Made by a program: the position numbers and the translations under genes
The notes under the pieces: model-generated
Databases searched by the model: none
Told to the model about the DNA's origin: nothing
Seen by the model: the letters and a program-made list of their open reading frames with translations, nothing else
Shown here: piece by piece, positions 24,040 to 37,000 of the stretch
Layout: every line of letters starts with the position of its first letter
Numbering within the stretch: the first letter of the stretch is position 1
Source of the DNA: Luzula sylvatica
Lineage: Eukaryota > Streptophyta > Magnoliopsida > Poales > Juncaceae
Length of the DNA: 64,000 nt
NCBI GenBank assembly: GCA_946800325.1
Contig: OX326956.1
Location: forward strand, 21,426,356-21,490,355
Reading direction: 5' to 3'

Positions 24040-24945
24040 GTAGCATTTCTTCGTGTGACCTTTGAGAACCAAATTCAAATTTTTTTTTTTTTTAACATAT
24101 TCCAAAAATAATCTGACACGGATTTTAAAATTTCTTAAGTACCGGAATTTTAAATTTGGTTAATTTTTTTTCTGACAAAAATGACCGTGATTTTGTGATT
24201 ATAAAATCAGTTGGATTTAATTCAAAATATGATAGGATATGTTTTTTCAGCTTTTATCAAAACATCAATTATGTTTTAATTAGTATGTTTAATTAATATG
24301 ATAACTAGCACATGCTAGCTATTAATTTAATACGTAATTAACGTTAGTTCGAATTCATAAATTTGAATCAATATTAGTGAATATTTAATGATATGTTCTA
24401 ATTATCACATTAATTAAATACACTAATATAAATATGGAGAATACGACGGATGCATTTTGGAGTACAATAAAATTTTATATATATTTTTTAACGCGTCAAC
24501 AGTAAACTGATATTAAAAAAAAAATTACTCTCCTCCAAAATGTATCCGTCGAATTCTTCATTATTGGACTATTACATTTAATTATCGTGATAATTAAAAC
24601 ATATCATTAAATATTAATTCAAATTTATGAATTCAAATAAATATTAATTATGTATTAAGTTCATAGTTAATATGTACTAGTTATCATTTTAATTTAATAT
24701 ACTAATTAGAACATAGAGGATGTTATGGTAAAATCTGGAAAAACATATCACATTTTGAATTAAAATCCAACTGATTTTATAATCATGATCATCTTTTCAA
24801 AAAAAAAAATTTAATCCACCGGGATTTAAAAATCCGGTACATACGAGATTTCAAAATTCGTTTCAGGTTATATCTGGAATATTTTCAAAAAGTATGTTAT
24901 TTTTTGAATTTGACTCCCAAAAAGAGTCACACGAAGAAATGCTCC
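24040..24945. mobile_element. Mutator-like TIR element, family B copy 2
   Basis: 906 bp. The ends gtagcatttcttcgtgtgac and gtcacacgaagaaatgctcc are inverted repeats, and long inner arms also pair (aaatcagttggattt / aaatccaactgatttt). A perfect 9-bp duplication TATAAATAA flanks it (24031-24039, 24946-24954). The left duplication overlaps the right duplication of the preceding element by seven bases. It is related to 9206-9923. Confidence 0.85.
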
Positions 24946-24974
24946 TATAAATAAACTAATAATAACAAATTCAA

Positions 24975-26200
24975 CAATTTTAAATAAAATAAATGGTTTA
25001 TATTATGATCTTGAAGTATAATATTGAAGTATAATTGTGATCTTGAACATGGCAATCTACATATTTTTTTTATAGAAATGGAGAGAAAACATAGATATTT
25101 TTATATTGTGTGGGCCTAGGTTTTGTTGGGTCAAGATGCTCTATTTCTTATTATGATCCATGAACCATAAGAAAACAAGAAGTTCATTGTCATCATTTCT
25201 ACACGAGAGACTAGACAATCAATAGGGAAAGCAACCTTGGCAAATGTAATATTAATAGATGATAAAAGAATAGGAAAAAAACGATAATCTGTTATCTGCA
25301 ATTTGTATATTACTTATAAATTATGTATTGTTTACCATTTATGAGTAAAAAGGCCTAGAGTAGAGAACAAATGATTGTATTGTAGACTGGACTTTTCATG
25401 TTGGCCATTTAGCACAAGAGAAGGCTGAAAAATAATTTGCTTCTTATGAAGATACAAAATTATAATTATAATTTATATTAGCCCGATACAAAAATATAGG
25501 CTCACTTGTACTAGAAAAGCCTCTAATTGGGCTTTGGGGTCATCTTGTAATTTCGGCATACATGGTTTTTTTTGATATAAACTATAGAGTGACTTGATTT
25601 TTTTTTTGTTAATAATTATTATATTATATTGTTTAGTGGGAATGGGATAATAAGATACATAAATCTCAATCAAGTAGTATGGCTGGCGTTACTCAGCTCC
25701 TCGGCTCCATTCGGGGGACGTTGATCCTGAGATGCGCATCGCGCATGTCTCGGTAACACAAAACAAGGGTTGCGCTCGTTATAGGACGGGATAAAACATA
25801 TAATTTGTGAATTTTGTTCTTAGGACATCACAAATACGAGCACTTGTTATTTTCATGGAATTTACCATTTTCGCAGGGGCATACCCCAATTTTGTACATG
25901 TTTGTTATCTTGCAAAGAAAATATTTGTCATCCTAGATTCCTAATATGAATGAAAAGGTCATAATACTTGTATGCCTAAATTATTAGAAATCATGCAATG
26001 TGTATGAACTTCATGCAAATGATGTGATATCTTTCTTTTACGCACACCATATACTCTATAAATATTACAGTATTGTTGTTTCCATTTCATATGTTCTCTC
26101 CTTCTAAATCTTTTGTCAATGTTCGAATTCTAGTTTAACATATTGGATGAAATCAAATTATGAAAGTGGATAGATCAAATCATATTTAACGGACCATGCC
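24975..26200. repeat. Repeated intergenic block, copy A
   Basis: Non-coding DNA whose parts recur at 28235-28475 ('tcaagatgctctatttctta', 'gatccatg..cataagaaa') and at 39504-40470 ('aatttcggcatacatg', 'atctcaatcaagtag', 'aacacaaaacaagggtt', 'aaggtcataatact'). The order of words is kept in part, so these are diverged duplicated segments. No ORF is conserved between copies. Confidence 0.65.
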
Positions 26201-26455
26201 TCGTCACACCGCACACTATTTCTCCTAAGCCGCATCGCTCCACAAAATATTTCTACTTAACCCTTCATTTTTCTCAACTCGTTCCACAATTTTTCTCTTT
26301 ACCTCTTCATTCTTTTCACCACCACCTAGTGAAGAAGATGGATGTTTGCATCCTTCTGATGCTTTATAATCATGAAAGCCCACAATATTACTGTTAATGG
26401 TAATACTGATATTTTAAATTGTCAGAATTTTCCTGAAAAGAGGGTATTTTTCATA

Positions 26456-26783
26456 GAGGGCATATATGGTGCCCCCCAATTCCCCCTCACTCATGGTGAT
26501 ACCATGAGGTCATCATCAATGGGGACTCTTTTCCATCTCCCAAAATCCCTCAACTCAATTAATAATGCTTTGAATTAATTATTAATTAAAATAATTAATT
26601 ATGGGGTTTTGTATTAACTGTTAGTTACATCACAATTAACTGTTAATTCAAAATATAATTAATTGAGTGAAAAAATTTGTGTGCAAATTGGAGATGGAAA
26701 GGAGCCCCCATTGATGATGACCTCACACAGTGATTCAATCACCATGAGTGGGAGGAAATGGGAGGGGCACGGTATAATTTTTC
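26456..26783. mobile_element. Mutator-like MITE, family D copy 3
   Basis: 328 bp with a perfect 9-bp duplication TTTTTCATA (26447-26455, 26784-26792). Arms beginning gagggcatatatggtgcccc pair with the complement of ggggcacggtataatttttc; 'cactcatggtga' and 'ggagatggaaa' regions pair further in. The 68-codon ORF across the left arm is not supported as a gene. Confidence 0.82.
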
Positions 26784-27144
26784 TTTTTCATAAGTAAGGA
26801 GAGCATCAAGGGCACCAAAAACTCTTATCGTGCCTTGGTCAACATAATAATGAGCTAGGAATATCTTCATTTGACATCGAAATGATAATGTTTTTGAATT
26901 TTGTGACAAATATTAGTATATACAAGTGTTTGGATAATTTGTTGATTTATTTTTTCAAAAAAAATTTGTTGATTTATTACAAAGATAATTTCTTGTTGAA
27001 AATTAACAAATACCCGCACTTATGTTCATATTACTCAAATTTGTAATTTTTTGTAGTTATTTTCAAATTAAGTTGTTAAGGTTTCATAGATAAGACAATT
27101 GATTTTTTCAATGACCACACGTTCAAATGCAAATTCAATGGAGA

Positions 27145-29150
27145 AATGTTTATTGAGTTTTGATGGCGATTTGGGTTGTTCATATATTTTGATTTCCAAG
27201 GTTGCAATAATGCAAATTGAATTTGTTTCTTTTTACATCATTAATTAGCCTCGTTCGCCTATTTATCCGAGCCGCTCGAGTTCGATCCTTGGAGATGGCC
27301 GGTGAGAGAATTATAAAAATGAAAATTATTGTAATTAACTGAAATGATTATTTCTTTGGTTTGAAATTCATAATTTTACGTTTGTGTAGGAAAATAACTT
27401 GGAATCACGTCAATATTTCATGATACTCCGAGGTGGAGAAAGGCTTTGTGCGGGAAAAGAACAACATGCTTGAGATCGATGTTCCGAAACTATTGTCACC
27501 AAATACAAGTAATAATTTATTCATTATAAAATTATTTAAATACTCAACCAAATTAAGATTGAACCCACAACCTCTCACAATATATGTTTTTTTTGTATTA
27601 TACCCAACCAATTGGACTATGGGTCCGTTGACAAAATATCATAATATTTGTATGAGTAAATTATTATAAATCATGCAATGTGTATGATTGTCGTCTAAAT
27701 GACGTGATATCTTTTTTGTACGCATTATAATTATCGGTTCATTTATTATAAGTATGTTTTTAATATGATTTTTTTTTTCTGAATCTCTTTTCAGTTCATT
27801 TTAAAAAAAAAACTTTTGTCAATGTTTGAATTCTAATTTAAAATATTGGATGAAATTAAATATGAAAGTGGGTAAGTCAAACAGGTTCATTTTTTTTAGG
27901 TCAACAGCAAATGGCTACGGTTGATTATTATTATTCTCTTAAATAAAATAAGATTTAGGTGTCTTAAAGAGAGAAAATAAAATAATATGATAAACGGAGA
28001 ATATTTTATATCCCCCCACATTATTTCTTTTGATGATTAAATTTTAAGTGAGATACAGAACCATAATTTCATGACACAAAAAATTGCCTACGGAATTTCC
28101 ATCGTGAAGCATAGTAAGGAATAAAAGAAGTACGACCAAGAATGATATTTATGTTATTCACTTTTTATAAGCATACTTGATGAAGTGGAAAATAATTTGG
28201 TTAGTTGGGTTAATTATATTATGATCCTGAAGACTAATTCTAAGTAAAATAAATAGTTTATATTATGATCTCGAAGACTAATATTGAAGTACTATTTTTG
28301 TAAACATGGGAGTCTACGTATTTTTATAGAAATTGAAATAAAACTATGAGATTTTTAATATTATGTGGGTCTAGTTTTTTTTTGGGGTCAAGATGCTCTA
28401 TTTCTTATTATGATCCATGGAGCATAAGAAATCAAGAAGTTCGTGATCACCATTTCTACACTAGACAATAACGAGGAAAGCAACCTTGACAAGTTTAATA
28501 GTAACAGAATATATGTTTAGCCATAAAAAATATGTAGACATCAATTTATAAATGACAAATCATTAATTAAAAATAAAATAAATGGCAATCAAAGGCCTTG
28601 GCCAAAGAGGTATGTTAAGTAAATTCATTTCATCTTAAATTATTTATTTGTAATTAACTGTATCTCAACTCAAGCCATGTAATTTCAAAAGGATGGACAA
28701 TATATGTTTACCCAAAAAATACCAGCTTTTATCCATGAATTTACCTCGAATCGCTCGAGTTCAATCTTTGGAGATGGCTGGTGAGAGAGAATTAATTACA
28801 AAAGTGAAAATTAACGTAATTAATTGAAATGGTTGTTTCTTTGGTTTGCAATTAGTAATTTAACATTTGTGTAGGAAAATAATTTAGAATCGCATCAATA
28901 TTTCATGATATTCGGATGTGCAGGAAGGCTTTGTGCGGGATCTCGATGTTTCTTCACTATTTGGTCACTAAATATAGGTAATAATTTATTCATTGCAAAA
29001 TTATAAATATGTACGTAATTTAAATACCCCGAATTATTAGATTTACAAAATTGTTAAATCTTTTTTTCCGAATTTGGGAATAAATATTTGACTTTTTTTG
29101 GTTTCAGGTGGGAAGAAATTGGGAAAATAAGATAAAAGATTTTGCATGAT
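27145..29150. repeat. Tandemly repeated intergenic block
   Basis: 27255-27460 ('gccgctcgagttcgatcctt', 'tttgtgtaggaaaataa', 'aaggctttgtgcggga') recurs at 28735-28960, so this is a direct duplication about 1.5 kb apart. 27636-27880 also matches 25960-26170 and 39504-39735. 27145-27215 copies the promoter region of the small membrane-protein gene. No coding exon is recognised. Confidence 0.6.
27530..27635 (-). mobile_element. tRNA-derived SINE-like copy 4
   Basis: On the minus strand TAGTCCAATTG (A box, about 27609-27619) is followed by 'tattgtgagaggttgtggg' and the B-box word GGTTCAATC (about 27555-27563). It has the best-preserved pair of boxes among the four copies. Confidence 0.55.
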
Positions 29151-29364
29151 TGGAAGCACTTGACCTAATGGGACTCATTTCCGGTTTTTAGAGTTACAAG
29201 CATCATTACAGAATTGTCCCTTGGTAATAAGTAGAAATTTTGAAAGAAATTTAATACAGGAACCAAAAGAAGTGAAATATAAGTGTATGCATGTTTTTCA
29301 TTGCAAAACCTATTTATCTGGTAAAATTTATTAATGAATTAGTGTTGGTTGTTCAAAGAATTAA

Positions 29365-29676
29365 GGAGAATTCTTCAAAAACCCCCTAATTTTTTTGGGA
29401 TTCCTCAAAAATCCACTAACTATTTGTTTATTTGAAAAAACCCCTATAAATTGAATTTAATTCTTAAAAAAAACCCTACAAAAGTTAACTTTAACATTCC
29501 ATCTAATTTTCATTTTTTTGGACAAAAATATCCTTCTTGATTTTCTTTTTATAATTTTTTTTATTCAATATAAATTAATAATTACATAAATAAACTAAAT
29601 ATTTCATGATAAATATTTCACGTTATTATAATTAAAAATAGTTTATGATAATATTTTACAACTCGCTATTTTATTT

Positions 29677-29729
<53 letters not shown>

Positions 29730-30092
29730 ATTATTTTATTAAATAAATATTATTTCACATTACATTTTTTATTTTTACATGAAACAATTTTATATAAAAA
29801 TCATATAATAAATTATAGAATAGTATAATAAATATCATCATACAATATTATGAAATATTATATTGTAAAATATTATTTATTTATTAGTTACAAGAATAAA
29901 TTCAATTATAAAATAAACCGTTAGAGTATTTTGGTCCCAAAATGTATAATTTGGATGAAAAATGAAAGATAACACTAGTAAGGAATTTTAGAAAAATTAA
30001 ACTCAATTTATAGGAGTTTTTTCAAATAATCTAAAAGTTAGGGGGTTTTTGAGAAATCTCAAAAAAGTTAGGGGGATTTTGAAGATTTCCCC
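29365..30092. mobile_element. Mutator-like TIR element, family M copy 3
   Basis: 728 bp with perfect 9-bp duplication AAGAATTAA (29356-29364, 30093-30101). The left end ggagaattcttcaaaaaccc pairs with the complement of the right end gggattttgaagatttcccc. A (TA)n tract of about 22 units sits inside at 29681-29725. No transposase. Confidence 0.83.
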
Positions 30093-30141
30093 AAGAATTA
30101 ATAAGAAATTTTGTGTAATGAATCTTCATGTATCCTAAAAC

Positions 30142-31461
30142 TTTGTTGCGCCTTGTTTGTCATGTGTAATGAATCTTCATGTATCCTAAGATAGTTTGAA
30201 GCACCTTGAGAAGAGGTTCTGAAGGGGTGGTGATCGTGTCAATTACATTTGAGCGCTACAAAAAAAATAAAATAACACAATTAACTGTTACTAATTTTTG
30301 GATTAACACGAGGGTATTAATTTTGATAATAATGTTAAGGAAACTTACATAGGAATCTACGAGCTCTTGAAGCACGAACTGTGCTTTTCCTAGCTGCATC
30401 AAAAGCCTACCTAAAATAACGATACAAAAACACGAGAACAAGTATAAATAACAAGAAAATAATTGTAATTAATTTATCAAGTTATACATTGCAAAATGTC
30501 TTACCACTATCGTCGTCATCACTAAGGGCTGTTCTTTCGAGAAAACAAGAGACCATTTCGTCCAGAGCCTCCGAAAATTCTGCAAATAAATAAATACGTG
30601 CCCATTTAGATTAAATACAAACCTTTAATAAATTCTCGATAAGACTATTCATAGGGTGGTCATTACCAAGGTCCAAGTCCAATAAAAATCGCTCGTACAA
30701 TTCACTATCAAAATCGCTCCATCTCTGCAAATTCATAAGAAAACCCCTCAAGAAATATGAAATTACCAGAAAAAAATAAAAGTAAAAATTAAAATATTCT
30801 AAGAGAAAATAAATAAAAATATAATAATTTGTTTTACCTTGCCGTCATATAGGTGGTAAGATATCAGAAGGACATAGAGAGCAACTTCGAATTTGCGTCA
30901 AGATTTCCCTTAAAAAAATACTCTAAATCAGCCAACTGAATAATAATAATAATTTTCTCGGGATTATTTATATTTTTACCAGGTGTTTAACCCTCCGAAG
31001 AACGCGAGACATAAAATCAGCCAACACATCAGCAAATTGTACTGAAATGTATTGAGATAAAAGTATCTGGCTGAATTATATTGAAAAAAAAACTATCACT
31101 GCAATAAAAATTGACTGAACATAAAACACTTACGTATGCTGAAAAATTGACTGAAATGTATTGAAATAAAACTATCACTACAATTGTTAACAACAATTAC
31201 GTAAGTAATAACAATGATGATTAAAACACTTACGTATGCTGAAAAAATATTCGCAAAAGGAACACATAAAAACAGAAATTAATCCAAATTAGTATCTTAG
31301 GCATGAAAAATCACCAAACAAATAAGAATCTTTTGAACATAAATTACTAATTCAGTCAGATTTATTCAAATTCCAAGCACACAATTCTTAAAACATAGAA
31401 ACTAAATATACAAACCGCGAGATGATCGATCTGGACAATTTTTGAAATGGATCTCGAGCTG
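30142..31461 (-). pseudogene. Disrupted or chimeric gene with BAR-domain exons
   Basis: Putative exons on the minus strand. The three downstream exons match a plant BAR-domain protein family (At2g33490-like): 30579-30505 (EFSEALDEMVSCFLERTALSD), 30410-30349 (RLLMQLGKAQFVLQELVDSY) and 30255 to about 30200 (RSNVIDTITTPSEPLL). After that the match stops where a 25-base word is duplicated (30115-30139, 30165-30189). Upstream exons, inferred only from splice sites, are at about 31460-31417 and 31045-30980 (FADVLADFMSRVLRRVKHL). Two more lie at about 30910-30839 (EVALYVLLISYHLYDGK, with an apparent frameshift) and 30725-30668 (WSDFDSELYERFLLDLDL). I do not recognise the upstream part. The reading phase joins WSDFDS... 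to EFSEAL. It is either a chimera or a decayed gene. Confidence 0.55.
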
Positions 31462-31488
31462 AAAATCGAAAAAGAAAATCAGGTAATC

Positions 31489-31504
31489 AAAATATTCTAA
31501 GAAC
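31489..31504. repeat. LINE-1 element 5' target-site duplication
   Basis: AAAATATTCTAAGAAC, repeated at 38666-38681 directly after the A-tail. The leading A's are ambiguous because they merge with the tail. Confidence 0.85.
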
Positions 31505-31749
31505 GATAGATTGTGAGATGTGGAAAGTTGGTGTTTCAAGAAGTGATTCAAGAAGTCTACTGAGGCGATTCAAGAAGTGATCTAAAGCAATTCAACAAGG
31601 CTGTTACTCCACTATTCAGGCGGTTCAACCAACATCAAAGAGTGGAAAAGATTGTTTTTTTGGTTAAGTCCAATTATACAAAATTTGCAAAAGCCACAAA
31701 TGGAGGGATCTTGAGCAAAATTTAATTAAGTGATACAGGATATCAAGAT

Positions 31750-31935
31750 CACCATTGCTAAGACCTCCATTACCAATACAAACCAAAAACCAAATACACA
31801 ATCACTCCAAATACAAACACAAACCAGATTTGCCAAGAATTTCATTGCCAAAAACAGTCCTGCCAAGACCATTGCCAAGACTTCATCACCATTGCCAAGA
31901 ATTCCATTGCCAAGAACAGTCCTGCCAAAACACTC
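31750..31935 (+). repeat. Repeats in LINE-1 5' UTR
   Basis: The word 'attgccaagac/a' and its variants (ccattgccaagaattcc, cctgccaagacc) recur about eight times. Subrepeats in LINE 5' regions often carry promoter activity; that role is not shown here. Confidence 0.6.
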
Positions 31936-32159
31936 AACTCAGACAAGGTGGATATTGGGTACCAGAATGTAGTGAGGCTAAGAAGCGAAGAGTGGTAGTG
32001 TTCCTGTTCATTCCCTTCAGTCCCTAGTAAAGCTTCTTCCAGTCTCCCGGGAAGACTCCTCTCCAGTGATACCTCTCCAGTGAAGACTCTTAACCAGTGC
32101 AAGGATTCCAGTGCCTAGATCTCCATTCCTGCTAAGTTTTCTATCTCTCTATTAGAATT

Positions 32160-34001
32160 ATGAATTACTCATATAAACAGATATTGCAAAATAACCTAGG
32201 AAATGAAAATTCCTGGAATATTATTTCAAAAAAACCTAGAAATGTGCCTAAAAATCAAATTCAAAAGTGTTTTAGATGTCTAGCTACAAATCATTTAAGG
32301 TTTCAGTGTAGAGAGCCTATTAGATGTCTAAGATGTTTCAAATTAGGTCATATTCAAAAAAATTGCTTCACAAATCTTTCAAAAATTCAAAGGAATTTCA
32401 TACCAAATATTAATAATAAGACTCAAGAGACTAGTTCAAATTTTAATATTTCAAAAGGTCCTGGACATAATAACTATAAAAATCAAGTTAATGAAGAGCA
32501 AATAAATCCTAAAGAATTAATTATTTCACCTAATGCAAATGAAATAACAGTGTATATGAATAATGTTTTTAACTATTCTGAAAACCAAAATTATACAACC
32601 AAGTCAATTTCTCTTAAAAATCTACCAATTAAATATTGCAATCCATTTGATATATCTAAAATTATTAAGACTATGGGTTATTTAATTGGAGTAGGTTCAT
32701 ATTTTCCAACTGAAATCATAAGTGAAATCTCTCTTTCTATAAATACTAAACCTAATTCTATAATTCCAAAATCAATTCACATAATAGATGGTGAAAAAAA
32801 CTATAAAATATTGGTTATAGAAAATAAGGATTTATCAAGCACTTCACATAATGTTTCTCAAGAGAGTATAATTAAAAGTCAAAATACACAAAAGGAAATT
32901 TCTAATAATAATATAAATTTTAATAGTAATATTGATAATAATAATAAAAAGAAAATGCATCAGAAACAAAACATAAGGAAAATTTGGCAAAAAAAGAAGA
33001 AAATAACACAAATTTGGAGAATTAAGAAAAAAGTAGGGGAAAATATTATACCTTTAATTAATGATCAACATCATGAAGTTAATAAAAATACAGGAAATCT
33101 TGTAATTTCGAAACTCAAAAATAATCATGATATTTTTATAATAGAATCTTCTAATTTTAAGAAAGTTATTAAAGTCCCTTTATATAAGGAAATTTTTGTA
33201 GAGTTAACAAAGCATAATGGTATGAAAATAATAAAAAATTCGACAAATAAAGTAAAATCAACACTTAAAATACAAATTACAAAGCAGGGATTAAAAATAA
33301 TTTCACAATTTAAAGACAATCTAATAAAACAGAATAAATATGAACACATACCTGTTATTGAGAACACTCCTAGTTTAGTTGAACCAGAATATTTTTCTCC
33401 TAGTAAGGGTACAATTGGAAACCTAAATTTAAGTAATGATAATTCTCAAATAAATTCTTCTTTAGAAAGAACTGATAATACCATTACAAATATGACTCCA
33501 TTAGTAGATTTTGAAGATACAATTGATCATCCTCTTCAATCCTCTCCTGAAAAATTTAAGCAAAAGAAAATAAATGATTATTTTTCTCATATTGATTTGG
33601 ATGCATATCATATAAATCAGGAAAAGGCAGTTAAGAATGTTTCTATTCTAAAACCTAATAAATCTCTAATTACATCTGAACAAAAAAGTAAGGAAATTGC
33701 TAAAACTCTTCAAAATGATGAACAACGAAGAAGTACAAGATTGTTAAACAAACAATCTGGCAATTATACTTCTCCTATTCACAAGGCTCAATTAGTTAAA
33801 TATAAAGAAATTCAAAAAGAGCGAAATAGAAGACAAAAATCAAAGAAAAATGATAATGATATAAAACTTTTAAACTTAGAAGAAAAAACTAAATTCACAA
33901 ACCCAGAGGAAATTATTGAAATTTTATCTTCAACAGGAATAGAAATAAATCCTAATTTAAATGATAAAATTATTAGCATGTTAGATGCTACTGATAGTTA
34001 A
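32160..34001 (+). CDS. LINE-1 ORF1, zinc-knuckle nucleic-acid-binding protein
   Basis: 613 codons. Two CCHC zinc knuckles lie close to the N-terminus at about residues 38-71 (CFRCLATNHLRFQC and CLRCFKLGHIQKNC), as in plant L1 ORF1 proteins that coat the element RNA. After a low-complexity Asn/Lys region there is a possible DUF4283-like segment around residues 130-225, and a basic helical stretch near 275-300. A C-terminal conserved box (RRSTRLLNKQSGNYTSPIHK..) has a clear counterpart in ORF1 of element 2 (RRSVRLKEKQPDTYISVTEK..). Codon use is strongly A/T-biased. ORF2 begins 46 bases downstream. Confidence 0.88.
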   Translation: MNYSYKQILQNNLGNENSWNIISKKPRNVPKNQIQKCFRCLATNHLRFQCREPIRCLRCFKLGHIQKNCFTNLSKIQRNFIPNINNKTQETSSNFNISKGPGHNNYKNQVNEEQINPKELIISPNANEITVYMNNVFNYSENQNYTTKSISLKNLPIKYCNPFDISKIIKTMGYLIGVGSYFPTEIISEISLSINTKPNSIIPKSIHIIDGEKNYKILVIENKDLSSTSHNVSQESIIKSQNTQKEISNNNINFNSNIDNNNKKKMHQKQNIRKIWQKKKKITQIWRIKKKVGENIIPLINDQHHEVNKNTGNLVISKLKNNHDIFIIESSNFKKVIKVPLYKEIFVELTKHNGMKIIKNSTNKVKSTLKIQITKQGLKIISQFKDNLIKQNKYEHIPVIENTPSLVEPEYFSPSKGTIGNLNLSNDNSQINSSLERTDNTITNMTPLVDFEDTIDHPLQSSPEKFKQKKINDYFSHIDLDAYHINQEKAVKNVSILKPNKSLITSEQKSKEIAKTLQNDEQRRSTRLLNKQSGNYTSPIHKAQLVKYKEIQKERNRRQKSKKNDNDIKLLNLEEKTKFTNPEEIIEILSSTGIEINPNLNDKIISMLDATDS

Positions 34002-34047
34002 TTAATTACAGTTTGAAAAGTTATTTTAAGGAATTTAATTATGTTAA

Positions 34048-37000
34048 ATGATATATAAAAAACTTAGAATTTTTTCATGGAATGTTAGAGGGCTAAATGA
34101 TAATAATAAAAAACACTTAGTATGTAAAAATATAATGGATGAACATATTGATATTTGTTGTTTACAAGAAACAAAGTTGAGTATAGTAAATAATCAAATA
34201 ATTAAAGAAGTTTGTGGTAAAAATTTAACTGGATTTGACTACTTAAAATCTCAAGGTGCATCTGGAGGAATAATTTTATCTTGGAATAAAAAATTATTTA
34301 AATTAATATCTTCACAAAAATATAAATATTCTATTTCTATAGTACTACAAACTTTATGGGATGCTAAAAATATATTAATTACTGGTGTATATGGACCAAC
34401 TAATAGAAATGATAAACAAGATTTTCTTAATGAAATAAAACAAATAGGTGAAAATAATAATTTATCATGGATGATATTAGGTGACTTTAACTTAGTTTTT
34501 TATACACATGAAAGAAGTGGGCAATATAATAGTCATCAATATACACAAGAATTTAGAGAATTATCTAATGATTTAAATCTAATTGATTTACCATTAAAAG
34601 GATTAAAATATACCTGGAAAAATTCTGTTGCTAGAGCCCGAATTGACAGAATACTCTTGAATAAAAAATGGTTGCTTGATTTTCCTAATTCACAACAAAC
34701 AACTAGAATTAATACATGTTCGGATCATATTCCTATATTATATGAAGCTAATAGTCAATATCCTGTTTTTAATGGTTTTAGGTTTGAACATAAATGGTTA
34801 CATATGGAGGAATTGACAGAAATTATAGAAAATTACATGGAAAATACTAAAAGTACTTCAATGGAAAATCTTTTTGGAAAATATCAACAATTAAGTAAAA
34901 TTCTCAAACAATGGAGTAAAAATGTGCATAAGAAATATAATACACAATTAGAAAACTGTAAAAGAATAATTCAATGGGTAGACAATATGGAGGATATCAG
35001 AGAGTTAAATAATATAGAAAAATGGTTAAAACTTAAAGCTAAATTAAGATATGACAATATAAACTATTTAAATAAAATATATTGGAAACAAAGATCAAAA
35101 TTTCAATGGTTAAAAAATGGGGATGCTAATACTAAATTTTTTCATTTACATGCATCAATAAAGAAAACAAGTAATATGATTCCTATTTTGAAAGATAATA
35201 ATGGTATTGAAGTTAAAGATCATGTAAGTAAAGCTAAACTTATATTTTCATTTTATAGGGACCTAATTGGAAAAGAAGTTATTAATAATAATAATTATGG
35301 TAAAATTAATTTAGATAAATTATATGAAAATGACAATATCAATTTAACTTCACTGGAGAGTAATTTTGAAATGACAGAGCTAGATATGGTAATAAAAAAC
35401 TGGAAATCAAACAAAAGTCCTGGCCCTGATGGGTATATTAGTGAATTTTTTAAAAAATACTGGACTATTTTGAAAGTTGAAATATTTAATTTATTTAATT
35501 TAGAAGGATTTCAAGGTCTATCAAATTTTAACACTTCATATATCACATTAATTGCTAAAAAAGAAAATTCTATTGAACCAAAAGACTTTAGGCCAATTAG
35601 TTTAATCTCTAGTATACAAAGAATTTTTTCTAAGGTCCTTGCAAATAGGCTGATTAATTATATAGAAAATATGATATCTCTAAATCAAACAGGATTCTTA
35701 AAAAATAGAAATATATCTGAAAATTACGTGTATGCTAGAGAGGTAATTTGTTTAGCAAAAAGACATAAAACACCTCTGATAATTTTAAAATTAGACATTC
35801 ATAAAGCCTTTGATACCGTGTCATGGGATTTTTTATTAAAAATATTAAAATCCAGAGGTTTTGGTGACAATTATATTAAATGGATTAAAAATTCAGTTTT
35901 AAAAGGTTCTGCTAGGGTTATTTTAAATGGGAATCCCGGTAAATTCATTCATTTAAAAAGGGGTTTGAGACAAGGTGATCCATTATCCACTTATTTATTC
36001 CTTTTAGTTATGGATGTCTTATCTAAATTATTAGAAAATCTAAGTGCTAAAGGTTACATATTAAAACCATTTGAAAATATTTATACTAGCCTTTTTTATG
36101 CCGATGATTCTATCTTATTTTTAAACCCTAATATTAATAATATTTATAGAGTTCAATATATTTTAAATTTATTTGGAGAAGAATCTGGTTTGAAAATGAA
36201 TTATCAAAAATCAGAAATTATTGGATTAAATATTGAAAATGAACACATAATTGAAATATCTAAAATACTTAATTGTCCAATTGGAAAATTTCCTTTAACT
36301 TATTTGGGTTTACCATTGCACTTTAAAAAACCATCAAAAGAGGATTATCTAAAAATCATTGAAAAAATTACAGGAAAGTTAGAGGGTTGGAAAGGAAATA
36401 TGCTAAGTAAAAGTGGTAGATTAATTTTAATGAATTCAGTTTTATCTTCAATACCTATTTATTATTTCAATGTATTCAGATTTCCAAAATGGGTTTTTAA
36501 TGAAATAGATAAAATAAGGAGAAAGTTCTTTTGGAAAGGTAATGAGAACTCTGGATATAACCTAATTGAGTGGGATATAGTTTGTCAACCTAAGAGTAAA
36601 GGTGGATTAGGGGTTCTAAATTTAGAATTATTTAATAAAATATTATTAATTAAATGGCTTTGGTTGTACTACAACTCAGATGAAAGATTAGGATGGAAAA
36701 ATCTTATTGGAAATATATATGAATTAGGAAGTGATAATTTAAATAAAAAAAATTATTCTTATTTTTGGAATGATATACTTAAAAATTTGGATTTCTTTAA
36801 TCACAGTTTAAATATTATCATTGGAAATGGTCAAAAATCTAGTTTTTGGAAAGGGAAATGGAATGAACAACCTTTATGTGAAAAATTTAAAGAATTATAT
36901 TCTTTTTGTGAAAATAAAAATGGTACAGTTACTTATTTTATTAATAAAATAAATGAATCTAATCTATATAATACTTTGGGGATAGTAGTACCTTTATCTA

